A DNA stretch of 35,792 nt. Origin: CAG-217 sp963638105. Its GTDB lineage: Bacteria > Bacillota > Clostridia > Oscillospirales > Acutalibacteraceae. The translations under genes were made by a program, and so were the position numbers. Positions 14,468 to 22,899 of the stretch are shown piece by piece. Position 1 is the stretch's first letter. Every line of letters begins with the position of its first letter. The notes below the pieces were generated by a model. The model made no database searches, was not told where the DNA came from, and saw nothing but the letters and a program-made list of their open reading frames with translations. The DNA lies in contig CAVHPP010000020.1 in NCBI GenBank assembly GCA_963638105.1, positions 1 to 35,792 on the forward strand, given 5' to 3'.

Positions 14468-15465
14468 CCCGGTTGTACTGGTATCTTCGGGGGTATGTGC
14501 AGTTTGTATTTACAGGCGGGTTTGCAGAGGATTTTATCAATGCACTGGGGGAGCTGGGCATTACGCTGCCTGCCTTGCAGCGGCAGGGGAGCGACCTGTA
14601 CGGCGCGTGCAGTATCGGTACATATCGGCAGCTGCACAAGGCGGCGCGGCAGGCCGGCGGTCGGGTGCATGTTACTGTCCGGCGAGGGCTGCCCTTTTTT
14701 CTCCGTCGGCTGCAAGGGCGCCGGGGACTATTGGTCGGAGCGGTGGCTTTTGCACTGGTGCTGTGTGTGCTCAGCGGGTTTATCTGGGATGTGCAGGTGG
14801 TGGGCAATGACCGGGTAGGCACCGGCACACTGGAGACGTATTTGGCCCGGAACGGCGTGGCTGTGGGCAAGCCCTGGCAGGGGGTGGCGCGCAGCCGGCT
14901 GAACTATCGGTTGCTGCGGGATTTTCCGGATCTGGCCTGGGCGCATATCAACAAGGCGGGCGCCACCGCCCGGCTGGAGGTGGCGGAGCGGGTAGATACC
15001 CCGAAGACGAAAAGCGACGGGGAGCAGAGTCAATGGGGCGCTGCCCGGCGAGAACTGCGGTGCACCGTCAGCCGGTTGCAGGTGCACCGTGTGCAAACCC
15101 GGCAGCAGGTGTGCCGCGGGGTGTATTTTTACGGCTTGACTTTGGTGCCTATGAGCAAGGACGCACCGCCGATGACGGAGGTAACGGAGCAGCGCCGTCT
15201 GTTGCACCTGAACGGTCGAGCCTTGCCTATGGGCAGCGTAACGCGCACCCGCACCGCTTACCGCCGAGTGGAGCAACGCCTAACGGCGCAGGCGGCCACG
15301 GCGCTGGCTAAGGCGGCACTGGAGGAAAAACGGGCGCAGGAGTTGCCGGGCGCCACCATCATCAACGCCTATGTGACGGTGGAGGTGACCCCGGATACGG
15401 TCACGGCCGTAGGGGCCTACACCGTGCAGGTGCAAAGCCTGCAAACCGATCGGGAACGGCAGTAA
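14464..15465 (+). CDS. yqfD: YqfD sporulation membrane protein, central segment missing
   Basis: 333 residues; B. subtilis YqfD has about 398. The N-terminal domain (LYWYLRGYVQFVFTGGFAED..., 1-90), a membrane helix (about 91-112) and the FtsQ/POTRA-like stretch 'IWDVQVVGNDRVGTGTLETYL' to 'AWAHINKAGATARLEVAERV' (about 105-180) are present, as is the C-terminal region from 'RRELRCTVSRLQVHRVQTRQ' onward. The segment that normally joins them, starting with P-x-N-x-V-A and containing GQLLVSG, about 60 residues, is absent, replaced by a short charged linker (TPKTKSDGEQSQWG). The reading frame is intact. Start ATG 14464 overlaps the yqfC stop. Confidence 0.82.
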   Translation: MTRLYWYLRGYVQFVFTGGFAEDFINALGELGITLPALQRQGSDLYGACSIGTYRQLHKAARQAGGRVHVTVRRGLPFFLRRLQGRRGLLVGAVAFALVLCVLSGFIWDVQVVGNDRVGTGTLETYLARNGVAVGKPWQGVARSRLNYRLLRDFPDLAWAHINKAGATARLEVAERVDTPKTKSDGEQSQWGAARRELRCTVSRLQVHRVQTRQQVCRGVYFYGLTLVPMSKDAPPMTEVTEQRRLLHLNGRALPMGSVTRTRTAYRRVEQRLTAQAATALAKAALEEKRAQELPGATIINAYVTVEVTPDTVTAVGAYTVQVQSLQTDRERQ

Positions 15466-15540
15466 AATTCGATGGAAAAATCCGCCGAATTGACCGTTAT
15501 TTTTCATTTTTGGAAATTTGCCAAATTATGCAGCGGATAC

Positions 15541-15569
15541 TTGCAAGCGCGCCGCCCTTGTGATAGAAT
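15541..15569 (+). promoter_or_regulatory. uronate operon promoter
   Basis: TTGCAA (15541-15546), 17-base spacer, extended -10 TGA-TAGAAT (15561-15569), 37 bases before uxuA. CTTGCAAG (15539-15546 region) is palindromic over the -35. An inverted repeat TTTGG-7-CCAAA lies just upstream at 15509-15525. Either could bind a uronate-responsive regulator; no regulator gene is in the window. Confidence 0.65.
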
Positions 15570-15606
15570 AAAAGCGCAAAAAATCTATGAAACAGGAGGC
15601 GATGCT

Positions 15607-16674
15607 ATGCAGATGACATTCCGCTGGTTCGGCAAGGAAAAGGACACGGTTTCTCTGGAGCAGATCCGTCAGATCCCCGGCGTGACCGGAGTGGTGCCTG
15701 CCTTGCACGACCTGCCCGCCGGTGCGCCGTGGACCATGGACCGAGTACAGGCCATGTATGACGAGATCACTGCTGCCGGGCTGACCATGGAGTGCATTGA
15801 GAGCGTCAATGTGCACGAGGATATTAAGATCGGGCTGCCCAGCCGGGATCGGTATATTGAGAATTACAAAACCTCGATTCGCAATCTGTCCAAGGTTGGG
15901 GTCAAGGTGATCTGTTACAACTTTATGCCGGTGTTTGACTGGACCCGCACGGACTTGTATATGCCCCTGCCGGACGGTTCTACCTGCCTGAGCTATGACG
16001 GCAAGCAGGTGGAGGGCAAGTCCCCGGAGGATATGTTCCGTGAGATCGACGACAACTCTAACGGTTACGCTATGCCCGGCTGGGAGCCGGAGCGCATGGG
16101 CGAGATCAAAGAGCTGTTCGCAAAGTATAAAGATGTGACCGCCGAGGATCTGTGGGCCAACTTAAAGTATTTCTTGGAGGCGATTATGCCCGTTTGTGAG
16201 GCATGCGATGTAAAGATGGCCATTCACCCGGACGATCCGCCATGGGGCATCTTTGGCCTGCCGCGGATTATTACGGACAAGGCGGCGGTAGAGCGGCTGC
16301 TGACCATGGTGCCCAGCAAGTATAACGGCTTGACCCTGTGCACCGGTTCTTTAGGCGCCAGTCCCAAGAACGATATGGTGGAAATCATCCACGCTGCCGG
16401 GGATCGCATTTACTTTGCCCACCTGCGCAATGTGGCGATCAATGACCGGTGGTTTAACGAGACGGCACATGAGAGCGCCTGCGGTTCTTTGAATATGTAT
16501 GAGATTGTAAAGGCCCTGCAAGAGGAGGGCTTTGACGGCTATGTGCGCCCGGACCATGGGCGTATGATTTGGGGCGAAGTAGCCCGACCCGGCTATGGTC
16601 TGTTTGACCGGGCACTGGGTGTGTCTTACCTGAACGGCTTGTGGGAAGCGGTAGAAAAATCCCGCAGGGCGTAA
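15607..16674 (+). CDS. uxuA: D-mannonate dehydratase
   Basis: 355 residues, UxuA family, a TIM-barrel metalloenzyme that dehydrates D-mannonate to 2-keto-3-deoxygluconate. Characteristic segments: MTFRWFGKEKDTVSLEQIR at the start, 'IPGVTGVVPALHDLPAGAPW', 'VICYNFMPVFDWTRTDL', metal/substrate site KMAIHPDDPPWGIFGLPRI, 'LCTGSLGA', 'IYFAHLRNV' and 'YVRPDHGRMIWGE'. AGGAGG lies seven bases before ATG 15607, which fixes the start over the in-frame ATG at 15472. It is the first gene of the uronate cluster. Confidence 0.95.
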   Translation: MQMTFRWFGKEKDTVSLEQIRQIPGVTGVVPALHDLPAGAPWTMDRVQAMYDEITAAGLTMECIESVNVHEDIKIGLPSRDRYIENYKTSIRNLSKVGVKVICYNFMPVFDWTRTDLYMPLPDGSTCLSYDGKQVEGKSPEDMFREIDDNSNGYAMPGWEPERMGEIKELFAKYKDVTAEDLWANLKYFLEAIMPVCEACDVKMAIHPDDPPWGIFGLPRIITDKAAVERLLTMVPSKYNGLTLCTGSLGASPKNDMVEIIHAAGDRIYFAHLRNVAINDRWFNETAHESACGSLNMYEIVKALQEEGFDGYVRPDHGRMIWGEVARPGYGLFDRALGVSYLNGLWEAVEKSRRA

Positions 16675-16694
16675 ATAGAGAGGAAGTAGAAACC

Positions 16695-17546
16695 ATGTTT
16701 AATCACGAGAACTTAAAGGGCCGCGTGGCCGTGGTCACCGGTGGCGGCGGCGTGCTGTGCGGCGGCTTTGCCAAAACCTTGGCGGCGCAGGGCTGCAAGG
16801 TGGCTGTGCTGGATCTGAACGAAGCGGCTGCCCAGGCAGTGGCCGACGAGATCAACGCCAACGGCGGACAGGCGATTGCCGTGGGCTGCAATGTGTTGGA
16901 GCCGGCGTCTATGCGCGCCGCGCGGGATGTGATTGCCGAGAAGCTGGGCACCTGTGACATTCTGTTAAACGGTGCCGGCGGCAACAACCCCAAGGGCACC
17001 ACCACCAAGGAGACTTTGGAAAAGATTGATCTGGCTCAGCAGGATCCGGAGGTCAAGACCTTCTTCGATCTGGATCCCCAGGGCATCAGCTTTGTATTTA
17101 ATTTGAACTTTTTAGGCACCCTGATCCCCACGCAGATCTTTGCCAAGGATATGGCAGAGAAGGGCAAGGGCTGCATTGTGATGGTTACCTCTATGAATGC
17201 GTTTCGTCCGCTGACCAAAATTCCGGCATACAGCGCTGCTAAGGCTGCGGTAAAGAACTTTACCGAGTGGATGGCCGTGCACTTTGCGGATATGGGTATT
17301 CGTGTTAACGCCATTGCGCCGGGCTTTTTCTCCACCAAGCAGAATGCGACTCTGCTGTGGAACCCGGACGGCACCCCCACTGCCCGCACCGGCAAGATTT
17401 TGGCTGCTACGCCGATGAATCGCTTTGGCGAGCCGGAGGAGCTGGCCGGCACGCTGCTGTTCCTTTGCGATGAGGCGTACAGCGGCTTTATTACCGGCGT
17501 GAACATTCCGGTGGACGGCGGCTTTAACGCCTATTCCGGTGTGTGA
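16695..17546 (+). CDS. uxuB: SDR-family D-mannonate oxidoreductase (fructuronate reductase)
   Basis: 283 residues, classical short-chain dehydrogenase. NAD(P)-binding TGGGGVLCGG is at 15-24, NGAGGNNP at 92-99, the catalytic Ser near 166 (VTSMNAF), and Tyr179-x3-Lys183 in AYSAAKAAVKNF. The C-terminal 'GFITGVNIPVDGGFNAYSGV' is typical. Position next to uxuA, and the long insert after NNP, match the mannonate oxidoreductases of Firmicutes uronate operons, which interconvert D-fructuronate and D-mannonate. It is not homologous to E. coli UxuB, which belongs to another family. SD GAGAGG before ATG 16695. A terminator follows directly. Confidence 0.87.
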   Translation: MFNHENLKGRVAVVTGGGGVLCGGFAKTLAAQGCKVAVLDLNEAAAQAVADEINANGGQAIAVGCNVLEPASMRAARDVIAEKLGTCDILLNGAGGNNPKGTTTKETLEKIDLAQQDPEVKTFFDLDPQGISFVFNLNFLGTLIPTQIFAKDMAEKGKGCIVMVTSMNAFRPLTKIPAYSAAKAAVKNFTEWMAVHFADMGIRVNAIAPGFFSTKQNATLLWNPDGTPTARTGKILAATPMNRFGEPEELAGTLLFLCDEAYSGFITGVNIPVDGGFNAYSGV

Positions 17547-17550
17547 TTAA

Positions 17551-17579
17551 AAAAGTCCCCGAGTATTCGGGGATTTTTT
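17551..17579 (+). terminator. rho-independent terminator inside the uronate cluster
   Basis: Stem TCCCCGA / TCGGGGA with a GTAT loop, followed by TTTTTT. It begins five bases after the uxuB stop, so transcription of uxaC-kdgK-eda must either read through or start again in 17580-17630, where I find no strong promoter. Confidence 0.88.
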
Positions 17580-17631
17580 GGGTGTGTGCACCCCTTTTGC
17601 GCAGACTATTTGTATAGAAAAGAGTGTTAAG

Positions 17632-19035
17632 ATGAAGCCTTTTATGGACAAGGACTTTTTGCTGGATACCCCTACGGCTCGGCACCTGTACCACGACTAC
17701 TGTGAGGCGCTGCCCATTTGTGACTATCACTGCCATTTAAGTCCCAAGGAGATCTACGAGAACGCCCAGCCTACGGATATTTCCGCCCTGTGGCTGTCCG
17801 GCGATCATTATAAGTGGCGGGCTATGCGCTCCTGCGGTGTGGACGAGCGGTACTGCACCGGCGACGCCAGGCCCAGAGAGAAGTTCCAAAAATTTGCCTA
17901 CACCCTGCAATACGCCATCGGCAACCCGCTGTATCACTGGGCGCATATAGAATTGCAGATGTATTTTGGCATTGATACCCCTTTGTCTGCCGCCACGGCA
18001 GATGACATTTACGACCGAGCCAATGGGGCTATCGCTGCCGGGGATTTTCGCCCCCGCACACTGATTGAAAAGAGCAAGGTCAAAGTGCTGTGCACCACGG
18101 ATGACCCGGCGGACGACCTGGCGTATCACAAGAAGATCGCAGCCCTGCCGGACTTTGACTGCAAGGTGCTGCCTACCTTCCGCCCGGATAAGGCACTGAA
18201 TATTCAGGCACCGGACTTTGCGGACTATATGGCCACTTTGGCTGCCGCTGCGGGTATGGAAATTCATACGGTGGACGATGTGATCGCCGCCCTGCGCAGT
18301 CGGGCAGAATACTTCCATTCTGTGGGCTGCCGGGTGTCTGATCAGGCCTTTGATGTGCCGCCCTACGCTCTTGCTGCACCGGAACAGGTGCAGGCTGTCT
18401 TTGCCAAGGCACTGGCCGGGGCGCCGGTGACGGAGCAGGAGGCGCAGATCTATAAAACCCCGGTGCTGCTGGCACTGGGCAAAATGTACCACGATCTGCA
18501 CTGGACCATGGAAGTGCACATTGGTGCCATGCGTAACAACAACAGCCGAATGTTCCGCGCCCTGGGGCCGGACACCGGTTTTGACTCAGTGGACGACGGT
18601 CGGGTGGCACGGCCCCTGTCTCGCCTGCTGGACGCCATGGACAGCACGGACAGCCTGCCCAAGACCATCCTGTTCAACCTGAACGACAAGGACAACACGG
18701 TGCTGGCGACCATGCTGGGTAACTTCCAGTCCACGGAGGCGGCGTCTAAAATTCAGTATGGACCGGCTTGGTGGTTCCTGGACACCATGGACGGCATGAC
18801 CGCCCAGCTAAAGAGTCTAGGTAACCTGGGCGTGCTGGGCAAGTTTGTGGGCATGGAGACGGACTCCCGCTCCTTTACTTCCTACGGTCGCCACGCCTAC
18901 TTCCGCCGCATTCTTTGCGCTCTGATCGGTCGCTGGGTGGAGCAAGGCTGGTACGCCAATGACGACGCGGTGCTGAAAGAGATCGTACAGGGCATTAGCT
19001 ACAATAACGCCATTGCCTATTTTGATTTTGCATAA
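17632..19035 (+). CDS. uxaC: glucuronate (uronate) isomerase
   Basis: 467 residues, amidohydrolase-like uronate isomerase. The metal-site His-x-His is H33/H35 in CDYHCHLSPKEI. Other family segments are 'DHYKWRAMRSCGV', 'CTTDDPADDLAYH', 'VLPTFRPDKA', 'EVHIGAMRNNNSRM', 'ILFNLNDKDN', 'GPAWWFLD' and 'FVGMETDSRSFTSYGRH'. It converts D-glucuronate to D-fructuronate (or galacturonate to tagaturonate). ATG 17632 is used; its SD is weak (AAGAG), and ATG 17644 is an alternative four codons in. It sits after the internal terminator, 12 bases before kdgK. Confidence 0.95.
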   Translation: MKPFMDKDFLLDTPTARHLYHDYCEALPICDYHCHLSPKEIYENAQPTDISALWLSGDHYKWRAMRSCGVDERYCTGDARPREKFQKFAYTLQYAIGNPLYHWAHIELQMYFGIDTPLSAATADDIYDRANGAIAAGDFRPRTLIEKSKVKVLCTTDDPADDLAYHKKIAALPDFDCKVLPTFRPDKALNIQAPDFADYMATLAAAAGMEIHTVDDVIAALRSRAEYFHSVGCRVSDQAFDVPPYALAAPEQVQAVFAKALAGAPVTEQEAQIYKTPVLLALGKMYHDLHWTMEVHIGAMRNNNSRMFRALGPDTGFDSVDDGRVARPLSRLLDAMDSTDSLPKTILFNLNDKDNTVLATMLGNFQSTEAASKIQYGPAWWFLDTMDGMTAQLKSLGNLGVLGKFVGMETDSRSFTSYGRHAYFRRILCALIGRWVEQGWYANDDAVLKEIVQGISYNNAIAYFDFA

Positions 19036-19047
19036 GGAGAGATAAAA

Positions 19048-20145
19048 ATGGATTTGAAATTAAGACCCAAGGAAGAATGTAAGTTCGACGAGATTTCGTT
19101 GGGCGAGATCATGCTGCGCCTGGACCCGGGCGAGGGACGGATCAAGACTTCCCGCACCTTCCGTGCCTGGGAGGGCGGCGGCGAGTATAATGTGGCCCGC
19201 GGGCTGCGCCGCTGTTTTGGTATGCGCACCGGCGTGGTCACTGCCTTTGCAGAGAATGAGGTGGGTTACCTGTTGGAGGATCTGATCCTCCAGGGCGGGG
19301 TAGATACCTCCCTGATCCGCTGGGTGCCCTTTGACGGCATCGGCCGCAGCGTGCGCAACGGACTGAACTTTGTGGAGCGGGGCTACGGCATTCGCGGCGC
19401 TGTCAGCACCTCTGACCGGGGCAACACCGCCATTTCTCAGCTGAAGCCCGGCGATGTGGATTGGGATTATATCTTTGGCACTCTGGGTGTGCGCTGGCTG
19501 CACACCGGCGGGATTTACGCCGCTTTGTCGGAGAATTCCGCTGCCGTGGTGCTGGAGGCAGTAAAGGCTGCCAAGAAGTACGGCACCGTGGTGTCTTACG
19601 ACTTGAATTACCGTGCCTCTCTGTGGAAGGGAATCGGCGGCCAGGAAAAGGCCCAGGAAGTGAACAAGGAGATCGCCAAGTATATTGATGTAATGATCGG
19701 CAATGAAGAGGACTTTACTGCTTGCCTTGGTTTGGAGGTTGAGGGCAACGACAAGGACTTGAAGAGCCTGAATATGGACGGCTATTACAAGATGATTGAG
19801 GCCGCCACCAAGGCGTATCCCAACTTTAAGGTGATCGCCACCACTCTGCGTACTGTAAAGACCGCCACTGTCAATGATTGGAAAGCCATTTGCTGGGCAG
19901 ACGGCCAGATCTACAAGTCCATGGAGTTCCCGGGATTGGAAATTCTGGATCGTGTTGGCGGCGGCGATAGCTTTGCCTCCGGCTTGATCTACGGTTTGAT
20001 GACCTTTGGCGACGCCCAGCAGGCGGTGAACTACGGCGTGGTTCACGGCGCATTGGCTATGACCACCCCCGGGGATACCAGCATGGCATCCCTCAAAGAG
20101 GTAGAAGCCAAAGTCCACGGTGCAGGCGCCAGAGTGCAGAGATAA
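19048..20145 (+). CDS. kdgK: 2-keto-3-deoxygluconate kinase, PfkB family
   Basis: 365 residues, PfkB/ribokinase-fold sugar kinase. Family signatures are LGEIMLRLDPGEGRIKTS at the N-terminus, WEGGGEYNVARGL (41-53) for sugar binding, and the C-terminal DRVGGGDSFASGLIYG (301-316) with catalytic base Asp307 and the anion hole. It is longer than typical KdgK (about 310-340), with an insert around 225-260. In this cluster it should phosphorylate KDG to KDPG. AAGGAGAG gives a strong SD. The specificity is inferred from its place between uxaC and eda. Confidence 0.88.
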   Translation: MDLKLRPKEECKFDEISLGEIMLRLDPGEGRIKTSRTFRAWEGGGEYNVARGLRRCFGMRTGVVTAFAENEVGYLLEDLILQGGVDTSLIRWVPFDGIGRSVRNGLNFVERGYGIRGAVSTSDRGNTAISQLKPGDVDWDYIFGTLGVRWLHTGGIYAALSENSAAVVLEAVKAAKKYGTVVSYDLNYRASLWKGIGGQEKAQEVNKEIAKYIDVMIGNEEDFTACLGLEVEGNDKDLKSLNMDGYYKMIEAATKAYPNFKVIATTLRTVKTATVNDWKAICWADGQIYKSMEFPGLEILDRVGGGDSFASGLIYGLMTFGDAQQAVNYGVVHGALAMTTPGDTSMASLKEVEAKVHGAGARVQR

Positions 20146-20221
20146 GCAAAGATAACATACCGGCGAGCAGCGCGCTTTGAGGGATGCCGCCGAAAGGGTT
20201 AGCATATAAAATTGAAAAAAT

Positions 20222-20239
20222 AAGCCCCGCAGCGGGCTT
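20222..20239 (+). promoter_or_regulatory. short hairpin just before the eda SD
   Basis: AAGCCC / GGGCTT stem with CGCAGC loop, ending two bases before the GGAGGT SD of eda, in a 106-base kdgK-eda gap. With only TTT after it, it would be a weak attenuator or an RNA-processing/stability stem. Another CGGCG...CGCCG pair lies upstream in the same gap. Confidence 0.4.
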
Positions 20240-20251
20240 TGGAGGTATTGT

Positions 20252-20893
20252 ATGTCTAAAGAAGCAGTTTTGAACAAAATTAAAGATGTTGGGATCGTGG
20301 CTGTGATCCGTGCGGAGTCTGTGGAGCAGGCTGCCAAGATTACAGACGCTTGCGTGGCCGGTGGCGTGACCACCGTGGAGCTGTGCTTCACCGTGCCCAA
20401 TGCGGACCAGCTGATTTCTCAGATGGTAAAGAAGTACGAGGGTACGGATGTGACCATCGGCGCCGGTACGGTGCTGGATCCGGCCACTGCCCGGATCGCC
20501 ATTCTCAACGGCGCCCAGTATATTGTGTCGCCCCACTTTGACCCGGAGATCATCGCTGTGTGCAACATTTATGATGTGCCGGCTATGGCAGGTGTGGGCA
20601 CGGCGACCGAGGCCATTGCCGCTATGCGCTGCGGTGCCAGCGTGCTAAAGGTGTTCCCCGGCGATGTGCTTGGTCCCAAGTTCATTAAGTCCCTGCGCGG
20701 CCCGGTGCCCTATGCCCAGTGCATGCCCTCCGGCGGTGTAGATGTGGACAATGTAGGCGATTGGATTAAGGCAGGCGCCATTGCCGTTGGTGCCGGTTCT
20801 TCCCTGACCGCCGGTGCCAAGACCGGGGATTATGCCAAGATCACCGAGACCGGCAAAAAGTTCATCGAGAACATCAAAAAAGCCAGAGCATAA
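20252..20893 (+). CDS. eda: KDPG (2-keto-3-deoxy-6-phosphogluconate) aldolase
   Basis: 213 residues, class I aldolase of the KDPG/KHG family. The general base is Glu43 in TTVELCFT, 'GAGTVLDPATA' is at 71-81, and the Schiff-base Lys133 is in SVLKVFPGD. The phosphate site is 'CMPSGGVDVDNVGDW'. It splits KDPG to pyruvate and glyceraldehyde-3-phosphate and so completes the pathway encoded upstream. GGAGGT SD seven bases before ATG 20252. Last gene of the cluster, closed by a strong terminator. Confidence 0.95.
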   Translation: MSKEAVLNKIKDVGIVAVIRAESVEQAAKITDACVAGGVTTVELCFTVPNADQLISQMVKKYEGTDVTIGAGTVLDPATARIAILNGAQYIVSPHFDPEIIAVCNIYDVPAMAGVGTATEAIAAMRCGASVLKVFPGDVLGPKFIKSLRGPVPYAQCMPSGGVDVDNVGDWIKAGAIAVGAGSSLTAGAKTGDYAKITETGKKFIENIKKARA

Positions 20894-20913
20894 GCCATAT
20901 AAAACAAAAATTA

Positions 20914-20956
20914 CCCCCGACTGCGTACCAAGCCGTACACAGTCGGGGGCTTTTTT
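20914..20956 (+). terminator. strong rho-independent terminator after eda
   Basis: CCCCCGACTG / CAGTCGGGGG stem extended inward by GTAC / GTAC across one mismatch, loop CAAGCC, followed by CTTTTTT. End of the uronate transcript. Confidence 0.93.
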
Positions 20957-20957
20957 G

Positions 20958-21117
20958 TAGGGCCGCTTTTATCCCCTCAGTCGCAAAAATGCGACAGCAC
21001 CTAACCGGTGCCCGTCCCCTCTGTCGCTACGCGACATCTCCCCGCACTGCGGGGAGTTACCCCTTGCAACAAGGGGAGCCAAAAAGGGTGACCGTAGGGG
21101 CGGCAATCTGCCGCCCG
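20958..21117. repeat. array of consecutive short palindromes
   Basis: In 160 bases: GTCGCA/TGCGAC, ACCGGT, TGTCGC-TAC-GCGACA, CTCCCCGC-ACT-GCGGGGAG, CCCCTTG-CAA-CAAGGGG, and the exact 24-base GGGCGGCA-ATC-TGCCGCCC repeat (21094-21117) also found at 35 and 2766. Phrases such as 'CTGTCGC..GCGACATCTCCCC' are, from memory, widespread dispersed sequence in gut Firmicutes. No ORF or promoter is seen. Confidence 0.75.
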
Positions 21118-21143
21118 CTTTTGCTTTTGCTTTTGATAGAACA

Positions 21144-22886
21144 TTACTTCTTCCGCACCAGGGTCGCGCAGAAGTCGTTATAATTCTTTACGGCGTATTC
21201 TTGCTGTCGGGTTTTATCCAGCTGGGGCACGGTGCCAAAGAAAATGTAGCAGTCGCCGGTCAAGTCGCGGTTTTCCTCCACCTGCACATAGCGCCAGCTG
21301 CCGTCCTTGGTTACCGGGCGCAGGCGGGGCGCCACATCCGGGTTGCCGGCACTCAGCCCGCCACGGGCGCGCAGTTCCGGCTCCAGTGGGGTCATTTGGT
21401 CGATTTTGTCATCCGCATAAAAGCGCAGGAATACGCTCTCTCGCTCTCTAAAGTACGGGTCCTGGCTGTCTACCAGCAGGATTTCGCTGCTGCCGCTGTC
21501 TCTGGCGGCGGTCAGCGCCTGTTCAAAGCTTTTGCCGTACAGAGCACTGTTGTGGGTGGCAAAGTTGCCAAAGGCAAAGCCGGTGAGTGCCAGGGACACT
21601 ACGGCCAGCCCGGCCAGCAGGCGGGGCACCGCCGGGGAGGAAAAGCTCTCCAGCAGCCAGCACACCCCAAAGGCGGCCAAAATATGCAGCAGCGGATAAA
21701 AGGCTGCGTAGCGATACATGGCGTTGGAGGCGTAGCTGACCACAATGGCGTACACCAAAAAGGTGCCTAAAAAGCTGCCGATCACCACACGGGCGGTGGC
21801 GGTTTTGGCAAAGTCCGTGGCGGCCTTGCGGTGCTTTTTGGGCCACAGGAACAGCAGCAGCCCCGCCAGCGCCAGCAGCCCCGCCACCGTGTGGCCAAAG
21901 GGATAGTTGCTTACATTGCCGCTGAGGGTGGGATAGCGGGCACTTTGGAGCAGCATTAAATCCGGCACCAAAATGTTATAAAGCACACCGCCCAGGTTGG
22001 AGAATGCTCGCTGAAAGACAGCACCGGCAGAGCCTGCCGCGCCAAAGATGGTGGTGCTGTTGCCTCTGGCGTAGCTGTCCATAGCCGTGACGGACAGCCC
22101 CAGGAAGTTACAGTCCTTCAGCAGGCCCGCCTGCACCAGTCCTAAGAGCAGAAACGGCAGAGCACACACAGCCAATACGGCTACGGACCACAGGGCGTAA
22201 CGGAATTTCATTTTCTTTTTGATCAGCAGAGATAGATACAGGATCACCAGCAGCACCGGGATCAAAATGGCTGCTGCCATATAGGCGTACAGCCCCAGGG
22301 CGAAGCAGGCCATGGACAGGGTGTAAAACAGCAGCCGTGCCTTCGGCTTTTCCACCGCGTGCACCAAAAAGTACAGGGCAAACAGCAGCACAAAGGGCAG
22401 ATAGGCGCAGTCCAGAGTCCAGGCGGATTGATATAGCCGCCACGGCTCGATCGCTGTCAGCAGAAGGACGGTATTTTGTACCGTGTACTGCCCGGGAAAC
22501 AGCAGTCGCACCAGCCCTTTTAGGGCGAACAGACCGGCAAAGGCGGTCAGCGCCAAGGGCAGCCGCGCAATCCAAATTTGGTTGCCAAACAGGCGGATAA
22601 ACGCCGCCGCCAGGTAGGTGGCCAGGGAGGATTGACCGCCGTACAGCCAGGTGTCAAAATACACCGGCATACGCTGGCCGAAAATGTCTGTGCCCTCCCG
22701 GGCCAGACTGCGGGCGTTGAGTACCAGCATGGCCTCGTCCACATGCACATCGCCGTTGATCAGGTAGAGTATAAAAAAGAGGACCTGCAACACGGCGCCC
22801 AGCAGAATCAGCCCATTGGCTGTGCCGGGCGCAGACAGTGCGCGGGTCAGCGCCCCTTTGCGGGGGGCAGAAGAAGCGGTTTGCAT
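21144..22886 (-). CDS. GT39-like (GT-C) membrane glycosyltransferase
   Basis: 580 residues. A hydrophobic N-terminal region with about 10-12 membrane segments is followed by a soluble C-terminal part (from about 465). The first extracytoplasmic loop has the acidic pair Asp50-Glu51 (DVHVDEAMLVLNARSL) and 'GTDIFGQRMPVYFDTWLYGG', the arrangement of PMT_2/ArnT-like GT-C enzymes that use polyprenyl-phosphate sugars outside the membrane. The acceptor is unknown; cell-surface glycan or protein mannosylation are options. ATG 22886 has AAGGA upstream and lies 13 bases after yfbR, so it is last in the aspS-yfbR transcript. Confidence 0.8.
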   Translation of the reverse strand: MQTASSAPRKGALTRALSAPGTANGLILLGAVLQVLFFILYLINGDVHVDEAMLVLNARSLAREGTDIFGQRMPVYFDTWLYGGQSSLATYLAAAFIRLFGNQIWIARLPLALTAFAGLFALKGLVRLLFPGQYTVQNTVLLLTAIEPWRLYQSAWTLDCAYLPFVLLFALYFLVHAVEKPKARLLFYTLSMACFALGLYAYMAAAILIPVLLVILYLSLLIKKKMKFRYALWSVAVLAVCALPFLLLGLVQAGLLKDCNFLGLSVTAMDSYARGNSTTIFGAAGSAGAVFQRAFSNLGGVLYNILVPDLMLLQSARYPTLSGNVSNYPFGHTVAGLLALAGLLLFLWPKKHRKAATDFAKTATARVVIGSFLGTFLVYAIVVSYASNAMYRYAAFYPLLHILAAFGVCWLLESFSSPAVPRLLAGLAVVSLALTGFAFGNFATHNSALYGKSFEQALTAARDSGSSEILLVDSQDPYFRERESVFLRFYADDKIDQMTPLEPELRARGGLSAGNPDVAPRLRPVTKDGSWRYVQVEENRDLTGDCYIFFGTVPQLDKTRQQEYAVKNYNDFCATLVRKK

Positions 22887-22899
22887 AAGCGTTCGTTCC

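Noticed and set aside
19060..20400. 446-codon open frame antisense to kdgK and eda
   Set aside because: Shadow of two well-identified genes; no SD or recognisable domain.
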